Positions 16,803 to 25,964 of a stretch of 64,000 bases of DNA are shown here, in pieces. The notes beneath the pieces were generated by a model. That model was not told where the DNA came from. It saw nothing but the letters and a program-made list of their open reading frames with translations, and ran no database searches. The stretch is from Pandoraea sputorum (GTDB taxonomy: Bacteria; Pseudomonadota; Gammaproteobacteria; Burkholderiales; Burkholderiaceae). A program made the translations under genes and the position numbers. The DNA is taken from the NCBI RefSeq assembly GCF_000814845.2, contig NZ_CP010431.2, forward strand, positions 4,774,001-4,838,000, written 5' to 3'. Position 1 is the stretch's first letter. Every line of letters begins with the position of its first letter.

Positions 16803-19478
16803 TCAGGCGGACGCGAGGAAACCCTGTGACAACCCGTTGGCGCGTGCGTCGCACCACTCAGGATGTGCTCGGGGATCGGTCCACACCAGCAGATGCAACG
16901 CCGCCAGTGCGCGCGGATCGTTGAGCAACTCCCACTTCTGCGTGTTCGTGAGCTTGGTCGGGCCGCGCAGCAGCGCCGTCTCGACACGGCCGGCGCGCAA
17001 AGCGTCGCGCTTCGCGTCATCCAGTGTCGGCTTGACGCTCGACGCCACCAGCGCGTTGGCCATCGGATCGACCACGGCGTCCACGAAGTCGACGTGCTTA
17101 CCCGCCTCGCTCGTGTACTTTTCCGTCATGCGCAGTTCCTTGGGTGGCCACGACTCTTCCGGAATCAGGAACAGGCGCGCACGCTTGAGTCCCCGCCCCA
17201 GAGACACACGGCTGGAAAAGACCGACACCGGAATCGAAATCATCATCGAACCGACAATCGGCATCAACCACCAGATGAAGTCCGGGTTGAGCCAGTAGAC
17301 GACACCGCCCCACGCCATGCCGATCACCGTTTGAAGTCCGTGACGGCGAATCGCTTCGCCCCAATGCGTCTCGGCATCTTCCCGCGGCGGCGACTTCCAC
17401 TGAATAGCGATGCCGGTGAGTGCCGCCAGCACGAATTGCGTATGGAACAGCATGCGCACCGGTGCGAGCACCGCAGAGAACACCATCTCGATGAACATGC
17501 TGACGGTCACCGCGAAGGCGCCGCCGAAGCGCTTCGCCCCTTTCACCCAGATCAGCATCACCGCCAGTATCTTGGGCAGGAAGAGCAGCGTCGCCGTCGC
17601 GGAGAACAACGCAAGCGCGCGCTCCGGGTGCCACTCCGGCCACACCGGGAACAACTGACGAGGCGCGGTGAAGTACTCCGGCACCACCAGCGTGTGTTTG
17701 GCCAGCATGCACGTCGAGAGGATCAGGAAGATGAACCACAGCGGCGCGGACACATACGCCATCGCGCCCGTGACGAACACCGCACGGTGCACCGGATGCA
17801 TGCCCTCCGCGAGGAACAACCGGAAGTTCATCAGGTTGCCCTGACACCAGCGACGGTCGCGCTTGAGTTCGTCGAGCAGGTTCGGCGGCATTTCCTCATA
17901 ACTGCCCGGCAGATCGTAGGCAATCCAGACGCCCCAACCCGCGCGTCGCATGAGCGCGGCTTCCACGAAGTCGTGCGAGAGAATCGCGCCCGACATCGCG
18001 CCCTTGCCCGGGAGCGGCGCGAGCGCGCAATGCTCCATGAACGGCTTGAGGCGGATGATCGCGTTGTGTCCCCAGTAATGCGACTCACCGAGTTGCCAGT
18101 AGTGCAGCCCCGCCGTGAACAGCGGGCCATAGACACGCCCCGCGAACTGCTGCAAACGCGCGTAGAACGTTTCGCGGCCTGCGGCGAGCGGTGCGGTCTG
18201 AATCAGACCGGCGCTCGGGTGCGCCTCCATCATGCGCACGAGCTTGGTCAGGCATTCGCCGCTCATCACGCTGTCCGCGTCGAGCACAATCATGTAGCGA
18301 TAGTCGCTGCCCCAACGACGGCAGAAGTCGTCGAGGTTGCCGCTCTTGCGCTTTACGCGGCGCTGACGCCGACGATAGAAGATACGCCCGAACCCACCGA
18401 CTTCGCGGCACAGCGCCTGCCATGCGTCGACTTCGGCGGTGCAGTTATCGGCCTCGTTGGAGTCCGACAGGATGAAGAAATCGAAGCGTTCGAGCGAATC
18501 GGTCTTGGCGAGCGACTCGTAGGTCGCGCGCAAACCGGCGAACACACGGCCGACGTCTTCGTTACAGATCGGCATGACGATGGCAGTGCGCGCATCGGGC
18601 TCGATGGGCGCGTCGCCCGCCGCCATCTTCGAGATCATGTGACGCTCGCCCCCGACCAGCAGGACGAAGAAGCCGAAGATGGCCGTCCAGAAACCGGCCG
18701 AGACCCAGCCAAAGAGCAGCACGAACAGCACGAGCACCGAGAACTCCAGCGGATCGGCGCCGTGATACGGCAGCACCGATGCCATGAAGTGCGTGGCAAG
18801 CGCCGTCTGCGCGATCATCAGCGCGAGCAGCATCCAGCGGCGACGGCGGCCTGCCTGCGACCAGCGGCCCTTGGGATCGGGCGCGTCGCGCACGAGCGGA
18901 TCGGGGTCTTTGCGGCCAATGAGCTTGCGCCACAGCCGTGCGAGCGGATTGAGCGACCACGGACGCGGAATAAGCGACGTGCGGCGCACCGGCGGCGCGA
19001 CGCGCAGCGTCTGCACGCCACGCACTTCGTTCAGGCCTGCGGCAGCGGCCAGTGAGCCGCCCTCCGTGAGCGAGAGGCGCACCGGTTGCGACGCGAGCAC
19101 CGCGTCGCTGTCGGACTCGATCTCGGCAAGGTCGTGGGCGTGCCATGCCGCCGTCGCCACCGTTGTGGTGGCGGCGTCGGTCTGACCGGCGGCCTCGGTG
19201 GCATTCGAGCCTTCGGAAGCCGTCGCAGACGTGTCGGCCGTGCCGGTCGCGCCGGTCGTATCGGTCGTATCGGTTGCCTCGCCTGCGACGCCTGCTCCGC
19301 GCGCAGCGAGCAAGCGCTGCAAGCGGGTCAGCACGTCGAGCGAATCGCCACCTTCACGCTTCGCTTGTGCGAGCAACGCACGACGTTTTTCGGCAGGCAG
19401 GGGCAACCTGTCGACGTAAAGTTCGTCGACCGGAATGTCGGAGCGGTCGCTCACTCGGGGGGTAACAGGTAGCTCCAC
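16803..19478 (-). CDS. opgH: Glucans biosynthesis glucosyltransferase H
   Basis: An 891-residue inner-membrane glycosyltransferase that makes and exports the beta-1,2 glucan backbone of osmoregulated periplasmic glucans from UDP-glucose. The central GT2 domain shows the aspartates of [12 protein letters not shown] and [10 protein letters not shown], then [15 protein letters not shown] and the RRWCQGN acceptor motif. Membrane helices flank it on both sides. The N-terminal 170 residues include a threonine/alanine-rich low-complexity stretch. A GTG at 19478 is the likely start and overlaps the end of opgG by 28 bases; no closer ATG fits the conserved [10 protein letters not shown] start. It is the second gene of opgGH. 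Confidence 0.95.
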   Translation of the reverse strand: MELPVTPRVSDRSDIPVDELYVDRLPLPAEKRRALLAQAKREGGDSLDVLTRLQRLLAARGAGVAGEATDTTDTTGATGTADTSATASEGSNATEAAGQTDAATTTVATAAWHAHDLAEIESDSDAVLASQPVRLSLTEGGSLAAAAGLNEVRGVQTLRVAPPVRRTSLIPRPWSLNPLARLWRKLIGRKDPDPLVRDAPDPKGRWSQAGRRRRWMLLALMIAQTALATHFMASVLPYHGADPLEFSVLVLFVLLFGWVSAGFWTAIFGFFVLLVGGERHMISKMAAGDAPIEPDARTAIVMPICNEDVGRVFAGLRATYESLAKTDSLERFDFFILSDSNEADNCTAEVDAWQALCREVGGFGRIFYRRRQRRVKRKSGNLDDFCRRWGSDYRYMIVLDADSVMSGECLTKLVRMMEAHPSAGLIQTAPLAAGRETFYARLQQFAGRVYGPLFTAGLHYWQLGESHYWGHNAIIRLKPFMEHCALAPLPGKGAMSGAILSHDFVEAALMRRAGWGVWIAYDLPGSYEEMPPNLLDELKRDRRWCQGNLMNFRLFLAEGMHPVHRAVFVTGAMAYVSAPLWFIFLILSTCMLAKHTLVVPEYFTAPRQLFPVWPEWHPERALALFSATATLLFLPKILAVMLIWVKGAKRFGGAFAVTVSMFIEMVFSAVLAPVRMLFHTQFVLAALTGIAIQWKSPPREDAETHWGEAIRRHGLQTVIGMAWGGVVYWLNPDFIWWLMPIVGSMMISIPVSVFSSRVSLGRGLKRARLFLIPEESWPPKELRMTEKYTSEAGKHVDFVDAVVDPMANALVASSVKPTLDDAKRDALRAGRVETALLRGPTKLTNTQKWELLNDPRALAALHLLVWTDPRAHPEWCDARANGLSQGFLASA

Positions 19479-21004
19479 GTTTCGGATAGGGTGTTACTGC
19501 CGTTGCGCAGGTAAGCGCGCATTTCGACGGGTTTCTCGGAATCGAGGCGGCGCATGCGAAGCATGACGCGATAGCCTCCCGTGACGTCATTGCGCTGCGT
19601 CTGCACTTCGAGGATCTTGCCGTTGCCGTCGATGGACACATTGCCTTCGACCTTGGCATCGTCCGGCAGCTTCTTGAGCCCCGGGCCTTCGAAGTCGAGC
19701 GCGAAGAGCAGACTGTCGTCTGGTTTTCCCCGGTAGCCGTGTCCCCGGCGGCTTTGCGTCACCCACGCCAAAGGCGGGCGCTTATCGTTATCTTTTTGCC
19801 ACGAGAGCCGGTATTCGAGCGACAGCGGCTGCTTGGGCTTGGGCGGTGCATCGGGCACCCAGTAGGCGACGATGTTGTCGTTCGTTTCGTCCGGCGTGGG
19901 AATCTGGACCAACTCTACGCGGCCTTGTCCCCATTTGCCCTTCGGTTCGACCCAGGCGCTCGGACGTAATTCATAGTGGTCTTCAAGATCCTGATAGTTG
20001 GTGAAGTCGCGGTCGCGTTGCATCAGCCCGAAACCGCCGGGGTTGGACAGCGAGAACGACGACACCAGCAGGCGCTTGGGATTGACGAGCGGACGCCAGA
20101 TCCATTCCCCCGTCCCGGACTGGATGGACAGGCCGTCGGAGTCATGTACTTCGGGGCGATAGTCGGGCACGGAGGCCTGCTGGTTCTCGCCGAAGAAGAA
20201 CATGCTGGTCAGCGGGGCAATGCCCAGCTTGGTCACGTTTTCGCGCAGGTACAGTTCGGATTTGACGTCGACGGTCGTATCGACGCCAGGGCGCAGCGTG
20301 AAGCGGTACGCACCGGTTGCGCGCGGCGAGTCGAGCAACGCGTAGATGGTCAGCTCTTTCGCGCCGGGCGCGGGACGCTGAATCCAGAACTCGGTGAAGC
20401 GCGGAAATTCTTCGCCGGAGTTCAGCGCGGTGTCGAGTGCGAGACCGCGAGCCGACAAGCCGTAGGTCTGGTTCTTACCCAGCGCGCGGAAGTAACTCGC
20501 CCCGAGGAAGACCATGACTTCGTCTTTGTATTTGGGCGTGTTGACCGGGAAGTGAATACGGAAGCCCGCAAAGCCGAGGCCGCGCAGTTGTTTCGGATCG
20601 ACCTTGAGTGCGCCGAAGTCGAACATGTCGGGGCTGTAGCGCACTTCGCGCGCGCTGTTGCCGATCAGTTCGTTGATTTTGACGGGACGGTCGTAGTACG
20701 AACCCTCGTGGAAGAACATCAACTCGAACGGCAGCTTCTGCGCACGCCACAGCGCCTTTTCAGGCTTGAAGCGAATGTTGCGATAGCGGTCGTAGGTCAG
20801 ATTCTGAAGCTCTTTGGGGAGGTTCGGATCCTTGGGCTTATAGCGGTTGTTCGCCAGCGCACGCGCTTGTTTGGCAACGTCGTCGAATGAGAATGCATGC
20901 GCCGCGCCCGAGGCGAGCGCACAGATGCTGAGTACACCGGCAATCGCCAGGCGCAGGGCACGGTGGGAAATCTTGCGGGGAACCGCGTTGAGCAGGAATT
21001 CCAT
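19451..21004 (-). CDS. opgG: Glucans biosynthesis protein G (periplasmic)
   Basis: A 517-residue periplasmic protein needed to add the beta-1,6 branches of osmoregulated periplasmic glucans. A signal peptide with cleavage after AAHA (residues about 25-37 hydrophobic) is followed by the conserved MdoG fold starting [30 protein letters not shown] is a typical family segment. The frame continues upstream to 21085, but the ATG at 21004 puts the basic signal-peptide region at the N terminus. It is co-transcribed with opgH, which it overlaps by 28 bases. Confidence 0.95.
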   Translation of the reverse strand: MEFLLNAVPRKISHRALRLAIAGVLSICALASGAAHAFSFDDVAKQARALANNRYKPKDPNLPKELQNLTYDRYRNIRFKPEKALWRAQKLPFELMFFHEGSYYDRPVKINELIGNSAREVRYSPDMFDFGALKVDPKQLRGLGFAGFRIHFPVNTPKYKDEVMVFLGASYFRALGKNQTYGLSARGLALDTALNSGEEFPRFTEFWIQRPAPGAKELTIYALLDSPRATGAYRFTLRPGVDTTVDVKSELYLRENVTKLGIAPLTSMFFFGENQQASVPDYRPEVHDSDGLSIQSGTGEWIWRPLVNPKRLLVSSFSLSNPGGFGLMQRDRDFTNYQDLEDHYELRPSAWVEPKGKWGQGRVELVQIPTPDETNDNIVAYWVPDAPPKPKQPLSLEYRLSWQKDNDKRPPLAWVTQSRRGHGYRGKPDDSLLFALDFEGPGLKKLPDDAKVEGNVSIDGNGKILEVQTQRNDVTGGYRVMLRMRRLDSEKPVEMRAYLRNGSNTLSETWSYLLPPE

Positions 21005-21178
21005 CGGCAGTGGGGAATGGCATGTAACGCGCGTGCTGGTCACAGCCAGCGTGCGCCGAACGCGCAATTTTACCCGTTCATTCACCGATTGACTAAAGAT
21101 GCATCGGCAAAACCTTCGAAGCGGGTACTCACATTACCCCAAGCGTCTGCTGTGACGGTGCTTCCGGCGCGTCATAAA

Positions 21179-21196
21179 TTTGTGACTTTTTGTGAC
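21179..21196. promoter_or_regulatory. Direct repeat upstream of opgG, possible response-regulator box
   Basis: TTTGTGAC occurs twice (21179-21186 and 21189-21196) with a 10-bp period, one helical turn, 175 bases upstream of the opgG ATG. OmpR-type regulators bind such direct repeats. The rest of 21005-21360 holds only the presumed opgG promoter region and the 3' flank of the LysE gene. Confidence 0.35.
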
Positions 21197-21360
21197 CGGG
21201 CAGCGAAATGAAAGGATTTCACTCCCTTCGCCTTCCGTATTCACCCCCTATTCACTCCCATTTCTGCCAGTTTCCGTCATTTTTTTGCCATTCCCGCGCC
21301 ATTTTCATGGCATTCGGTACGGAATTGCCCGGAAGCCCGCTCCCGTCGTCCGCAGCGGCT

Positions 21361-22017
21361 TCAGCGGCTCGCCATGGCCAGCAATCCGCCTAACGTCATC
21401 AATGCGCCGCCGATGGTCCGTCTCACGAGATGCTGCCGCCGCACCATTGCCTCGCGCATCCATCCCGCCGAGAACCCCAGCGCCACAAGGCTGAACCACG
21501 CCCAATGCGCCACCGACATGAACGCTCCATACGCGAGACCGAGCGCCCAGCCAGTGCCAGGATGAACGACCTGCGTGAAGGTGCTCACCACGAACAAGGT
21601 GCACTTCGGATTCAATGCGTTCGTGAAAAAGCCTGTGCGAAACGCCTGAAAAGCCTCTCGCCAGCGGGCGGGGTCTGCGCTCCCAGATTCCGATGACAAA
21701 GCTGACGCCCCAGCCTCTTGCGTGACGTCCACGACCGGCGACCGATCCCGCAAGGTTCGCCACCCGATGTACACGAGATACGCCGCACCAATCCACTTGA
21801 TCACCGTGAACAACCACGGCACCTGCACGATCAACAGCCCCACCCCCACCAACGTGTACGCCACGTGCACCTGCACGCCCGCCGCAATCCCCAATGCCGC
21901 CCATAACCCCGCGCGCCGCCCGTGACGCCAGCTCTCGCGCGTCACCATCGCAAAATCCGCACCCGGACTGATCACGGCCAATACCGTGATCGTCATTACA
22001 GCGATTAGCTCTTGCAT
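21361..22017 (-). CDS. LysE/RhtB-family amino-acid exporter
   Basis: A 218-residue LysE-family exporter with about six helices. It has VISPGADFAMVTRESWRHGRRAGLW near the N terminus, AAYLVYIGWRTLRDRS after helix 3, and FFTNALNPKCTLFVVSTF in the middle. It is divergent from a LysR gene 130 bases away, the common arrangement in which the regulator senses the exported amino acid. It is the second LysE-type exporter in the window and is not closely similar to the one at 14371. Confidence 0.9.
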   Translation of the reverse strand: MQELIAVMTITVLAVISPGADFAMVTRESWRHGRRAGLWAALGIAAGVQVHVAYTLVGVGLLIVQVPWLFTVIKWIGAAYLVYIGWRTLRDRSPVVDVTQEAGASALSSESGSADPARWREAFQAFRTGFFTNALNPKCTLFVVSTFTQVVHPGTGWALGLAYGAFMSVAHWAWFSLVALGFSAGWMREAMVRRQHLVRRTIGGALMTLGGLLAMASR

Positions 22018-22147
22018 GACTTTCTCTCACCCTTTTCGTTTATGCCCGGTGTTTCCGCGTTCACGCGTCTAAAGTCGCATTCTCGGCATTTCTGTCACGC
22101 CGAAAAAACGATCAATTTGCCCACATATCCGTGATAATTTCTCACGT

Positions 22148-23095
22148 ATGACGCGATCTCTACGCCGCCCCTTTCCTCGCTCCATTCCCCTGAACGCCCT
22201 TCAGGTCTTCGACGTCGCCGCCACCGAACTCAGCTTCGCGCGCGCCGCCGACCGACTCTTCGTCACCCATGGCGCCGTCAGCCGACAAATCCGCACCCTC
22301 GAACTCGCCCTCGGCCTCCCCCTGTTCGAACGCCGAAACCGCGCCGTCTTCCTGAGCGCCGCCGGAGAAAAACTCCACGCCACCACTCGGCAGATGTTCG
22401 AGCAACTCGCCGCCACGGTCGCCACCCTTCATCCCCCCTCCCCGTCGGACACGCTCGTCGTCTCCTGCGAACCCACCCTCGCGATGCGGTGGCTGATCCC
22501 CCGCCTCGCCGCCTTCTCGCAGGCCCACCCCGGCATCTCGCTTCACCTTCACTCGGCCGGTGGCCCGCTCGACTTCGAAAGCGCCGGTGTCGACGTCGCC
22601 ATTCGGCGCAATGACTTCTTCTGGGGACATTCGCTCATTGCCGAACCGCTCGCCGACGAATGGATCGGCCCCGTCGGCCTCCCTTCGGCCTTCGACGCGC
22701 TACCGATTTCTCACCTTCACACGCGCACGCGTGCGCAAGCCTGGCAGGACTGGCAACGTGCCATGCGCCGCGCGCCGTCGCCCGAACGCCTGAAACACCT
22801 GGCGCGCTTCGAGACGAGCGCCAACCCGGCAACGCCGCCGTTCGAACACTTCTATCTGAGTCTGCAAGCCGCTGGCGCGGGCCTCGGGGCCGCCATCGGA
22901 TCGGTCTATATGGTGTGCGACGAACTGAACGCCGGGCGACTCATCGCCCCCGCCAGCTTCATCCGCGATGGCTCCGGCTACGTCGCACTCTCGCGCGAAC
23001 CGTTCGCCGACAATCCGGCGAAGGCAACACTGCTGAAATGGCTACGAACAGCCCTGGCGGAATCCGCATCGCCCTGGATCGCGAACGCGCAATGA
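22148..23095 (+). CDS. LysR-family regulator, GcvA-like
   Basis: A 315-residue LysR protein of the GcvA-type branch. The N-terminal helix-turn-helix begins PLNALQVFDVAATELSFARAADRLFVTHGAVSRQIRTLE (about residues 15-55), and the effector domain follows from about residue 100. It faces the LysE exporter across 130 bases of AT-richer DNA containing the shared control region. Regulation of that exporter is the simplest inference. Confidence 0.9.
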   Translation: MTRSLRRPFPRSIPLNALQVFDVAATELSFARAADRLFVTHGAVSRQIRTLELALGLPLFERRNRAVFLSAAGEKLHATTRQMFEQLAATVATLHPPSPSDTLVVSCEPTLAMRWLIPRLAAFSQAHPGISLHLHSAGGPLDFESAGVDVAIRRNDFFWGHSLIAEPLADEWIGPVGLPSAFDALPISHLHTRTRAQAWQDWQRAMRRAPSPERLKHLARFETSANPATPPFEHFYLSLQAAGAGLGAAIGSVYMVCDELNAGRLIAPASFIRDGSGYVALSREPFADNPAKATLLKWLRTALAESASPWIANAQ

Positions 23096-23126
23096 CACGA
23101 GGGAGGGGAAAACGTAACGAGACGCG

Positions 23127-23326
23127 TCAGGCGCGCGGTTCGTTCTGCGCGTCCTGAGTGTTGGGAGACTGAGACGGGGACGGGGACGAAGACGGCCCGG
23201 CCGTCATTGAGGTCGGCGGAACGGGTACCGGGGCCGGTCCGGCAGCAGCACCCGCGGCATCTTTGCTCTGCGCCACGGCGGCTGGCGCCTTAGGCAACAT
23301 GCGTATGCCGCGCCAATTGCCCCACT
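23127..23326 (-). pseudogene. Severed 3' end of the MATE exporter gene
   Basis: On the minus strand the frame reads KWGNWRGIRMLPKAP and continues as a low-complexity Ala/Pro/Ser tail ending AQNEPRA before a TGA (23127-23129). It has no start of its own. Joined to 24634-25957 it makes one uninterrupted frame of 508 codons, the original MATE gene. The insertion sequence at 23327-24633 separates the two parts. Confidence 0.88.
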
Positions 23327-23391
23327 TAATGGGATGGACTGCCCCCGAAGGGGTATCGTGCTAGTGACTCATCTCGTTTTCGGAGGCCATC

Positions 23392-24405
23392 ATGGCAATC
23401 TCTTTTCTCGGAATCGATGTGGCAAAAAATGTGTTCCAACTGCACGGCGTCGACGCATCTGGGCAAATCATGCTACGACGCCGTGTCGCGCGGTCGCAAC
23501 TCATGGAAGTCATCCTGAGACTCACGCCATGCACCATCGGCATGGAGGCATGTGGCAGCGCCCACCACTGGGCCAGGGAGTTCGCCAAGCTGGGCCACAC
23601 GGTCCGGCTAATCAGTCCGCAGTTCGTCAAACCCTTCGTCAAGGGAAACAAAACCGACAGCAATGATGCAGAGGCCATATGTGAGGCATTACAACGCCCC
23701 TCAATGCGATTTGTTCCGGTGAAGTCTGTTGAGCAGCAGGATGTTCAAAGTCTGCATCGTGCTCGCAGTCGCTTGGTCAACAATCGAACTGGCTTGGTCA
23801 GTCAAATGAGAGGCATCTTGGCCGAGCGTGGCATCGTGTTTGCTCAGTCAATCACGCGGGCGCGTCGGGAGATTCCAACCATTGTTGCTGACACCAGCAA
23901 TGCGCTCACACCACTCGCGCGCGAAATGCTGTCCGATCTCATGGACCAGTTGCGCGAGCTTGACGGTCGAATCGCCGGCTTTGACAAGCGCATTGATGCA
24001 GTCTTCAAGGCCAGTGAAACATGTCAGCGCATCGCGAAGATCGAAGGTGTCGGCCCCAAAACGGCCACCGCCATTGTGGCCGCTGTCTCGGATCCGAAGG
24101 ACTTCAAAAACGGGCGTCATTTCTCCGCATGGCTGGGCTTGGTGCCTCGCCAGTGCTCAAGCGGCGACAAAACGAGACTCCAGGGAATCAGCAAGCGTGG
24201 CGATCGACATCTGCGGACACTACTAATTCATGGCGCACGAGCGGTATTGCGAACTGCCCCCACAAAACAAGATAGAAAGCATGCTTGGGCTTTGGCGCTT
24301 CAGGAACGGCGTGGCGCAAATCGCGCGATTGTCGCAATGGCCAACAAGATGGCTCGGACAATCTGGGCCATACTCGCCTCAGGTCAGCCTTACCGTCCTG
24401 CGTAA
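23392..24405 (+). CDS. IS110-family transposase (IS1111 group)
   Basis: A 337-residue DEDD transposase/recombinase. The N-terminal RuvC-like domain (DEDD_Tnp_IS110) shows Asp in FLGIDVAKNVFQLHG, Glu in IGMEACGSAHHW and the two Asp of KTDSNDAEAICEA. The C-terminal Tnp_20 domain contains the helix-hairpin-helix IEGVGPKTATAIVAA and the conserved serine region PRQCSSGDKTRLQGISKRGDRHLR. GGAGG lies a few bases before the ATG. The length is usual for the group and no frameshift is seen, so the element may still be active. Confidence 0.96.
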   Translation: MAISFLGIDVAKNVFQLHGVDASGQIMLRRRVARSQLMEVILRLTPCTIGMEACGSAHHWAREFAKLGHTVRLISPQFVKPFVKGNKTDSNDAEAICEALQRPSMRFVPVKSVEQQDVQSLHRARSRLVNNRTGLVSQMRGILAERGIVFAQSITRARREIPTIVADTSNALTPLAREMLSDLMDQLRELDGRIAGFDKRIDAVFKASETCQRIAKIEGVGPKTATAIVAAVSDPKDFKNGRHFSAWLGLVPRQCSSGDKTRLQGISKRGDRHLRTLLIHGARAVLRTAPTKQDRKHAWALALQERRGANRAIVAMANKMARTIWAILASGQPYRPA

Positions 24406-24619
24406 CCTTACCTCCACCGACGATGCGTTGATGATTGACAAGTGGCACACCGGTCGATCCGGCGAACAGGGAACCTGATTTTTATGACGGCCCTTGAGGT
24501 CTTCCATTTGTTGAGGCCTGTTCGTGCGGATTTCCAGTTAGGCGCGGGGCTTACCCATGACGCCGGATATATGTACGCAATCGACTCCCGTGCTCATCAA
24601 AACATCAACTTGCTATCCA
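24406..24619 (+). ncRNA. Putative guide RNA region of the IS element (right end)
   Basis: IS110-family elements encode a guide RNA (bridge RNA or seekRNA). In the IS1111 group it lies between the transposase gene and the right end, which is this 214-base non-coding stretch. Two segments match the target. ACAAGTGG (24438-24445) is the complement of the rejoined target CCACTTGT. ATATATGTA (24567-24575) is identical to the right junction at 24629-24637. The exact RNA ends and fold are not determined here, and short matches can arise by chance. Confidence 0.45.
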
Positions 24620-25957
24620 GGGCAGTCCATATATGTAATACGTGAGCGCCATCACGAGCGAGACGGCGAACCCGAGCGGGAAGCTCCACCAGATCGCCTC
24701 CGCACCCCACGTCTTCTGCATTTGCCACGCGAACGGCAGCCGGATCACCCACTGCGAAACGAACAGGATGACGAGCGGCGCTGCCACCGCGCCCGTCGCC
24801 CGCACCACGCCGAAGAGCACGATGGTCACGCCGAACAGCACGAACGACCACGCCACCACCGCATTGATGTGCTGCGCCACGGAAATGGCGTAACCGTCGT
24901 CCGGCAGGAACGCATTCATGAACTGACGGTTGAACAACAGAATCGCGATCACCAGCGTGCCGGTCATGACGAAGTTCAGGCCGACACCCACGCGCCCGAT
25001 CTTCGTCACACGATCCCACAAGCCCGCCCCCACGTTCTGCGCCGTCATGGACGACACCCCGGCACCGATCGCCAGTGCGGGCATCTGCACGTACGTCCAC
25101 AACTGCGATGCGACCCCGTAGGCCGCCGTGGTCTGCGATCCATAGCCGTTGACGAATCCCATCATGACCATCGCCGACGAAGAGATCACCACCATCTGCA
25201 ACCCCATCGGCAATCCCTTGACGACGATCAGCCGCAGCAACCCCATGTCGATGCGCAGATACTTCCAATCCTTGCGCGTGAGCCACAACGGATCGCGCCG
25301 CTTGTACAAGGTGTACATGAGCGCGGCGAGGCTCACGGTCTGCGCGATGAGCGTCGCGCCCGCCGACCCCGCAATGCCGAACGGCGGAATCGGCCCCCAG
25401 CCAAAGATGAGCAATGGATTGAGCGCGACGTCCAGCCCGGCGGACAACAACATGAAACGGAACGGCGTGCGTGCATCGCCCGCCCCGCGTAATGCCATCA
25501 TCACGAAGTTGTAGAAGTACATCACCGGCAAGGCCACGAAGATGATGCGCAGATACGCTACCGCAAACTCGCGCGCGTCGCCCGGCGTGCCCAACGCGTG
25601 CAGCAACTCTGGCGTGAAGATGTAGCCGAACACCGCCACGGCCGTGGACAACAGGACGAAGAATGTCGCGCTCGTGCCGACGATGCGCCGCGTCAGCTCA
25701 GGATTCTTTGCACCGATGGACTGACCGATGAGGATCGTGTTGGCCATGCTGATGCCGAACACGACACCGAGCAGGAAGAACAGCAGGATGTTGGCGTTGG
25801 ACGCCGCAGTGAGCGCCGACTCGCCAAGGTAATGGCCGATCCACATCGCATTGATCGACGCATTGAGCGATTGCAGCACGTTGCTGCCCAGCACCGGCAG
25901 CGAAAACCAGAACAAGGTCTTGCCGATGGGGCCGCGTGTGAGGTCCTGTTCCGCCAT
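24605..25957 (-). CDS. MATE-family efflux protein, C-terminus replaced by the IS insertion
   Basis: A multidrug and toxin extrusion (MATE) protein that exports organic compounds in exchange for Na+ or H+. The frame now codes 450 residues, of which the first 441 are native. The last nine (IYGLPWIAS) come from the right end of the IS element. Two MatE repeats are visible (N half from GPIGKTLFWFSLPVLGSNVLQSLNASINAMWIGHYLG, C half from VVKGLPMGLQMVVISSSAMVMMGFVNGYG), with about 12 helices. The break falls just after the last helix (ALTYY), so only a hydrophilic tail of about 66 residues is lost and transport may survive. It follows the hydrolase gene by 7 bases. Confidence 0.9.
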   Translation of the reverse strand: MAEQDLTRGPIGKTLFWFSLPVLGSNVLQSLNASINAMWIGHYLGESALTAASNANILLFFLLGVVFGISMANTILIGQSIGAKNPELTRRIVGTSATFFVLLSTAVAVFGYIFTPELLHALGTPGDAREFAVAYLRIIFVALPVMYFYNFVMMALRGAGDARTPFRFMLLSAGLDVALNPLLIFGWGPIPPFGIAGSAGATLIAQTVSLAALMYTLYKRRDPLWLTRKDWKYLRIDMGLLRLIVVKGLPMGLQMVVISSSAMVMMGFVNGYGSQTTAAYGVASQLWTYVQMPALAIGAGVSSMTAQNVGAGLWDRVTKIGRVGVGLNFVMTGTLVIAILLFNRQFMNAFLPDDGYAISVAQHINAVVAWSFVLFGVTIVLFGVVRATGAVAAPLVILFVSQWVIRLPFAWQMQKTWGAEAIWWSFPLGFAVSLVMALTYYIYGLPWIAS

Positions 25958-25964
25958 CGTCGTC

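Larger units (their letters stand above)
23327..24633 (+). mobile_element. IS110-family insertion sequence, IS1111-type, 1307 bp
   Basis: Subterminal inverted repeats ATGGACTGCCC lie at 23334-23344 (plus) and 24620-24630 (minus). They sit 7 bases from the left end and 3 bases from the right end, the spacing known for IS1111-group elements. No target duplication is present. The boundaries are supported by exact restoration of the interrupted MATE frame on deletion. The element has a single transposase gene, a 65-base left end and a 228-base right end. Abutting the two ends creates TATAAT across the junction, as expected for a circular intermediate. Confidence 0.9.

Noticed and set aside
16863..19055. 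730-codon plus-strand frame opposite opgH
   Set aside because: It is a charged, domain-less translation caused by GC-rich codon use of opgH on the other strand.
23334..24630. A target-site duplication flanking the IS element
   Set aside because: The host bases on both sides do not repeat. IS110-family recombination normally leaves none, and the MATE frame is restored without removing extra bases.
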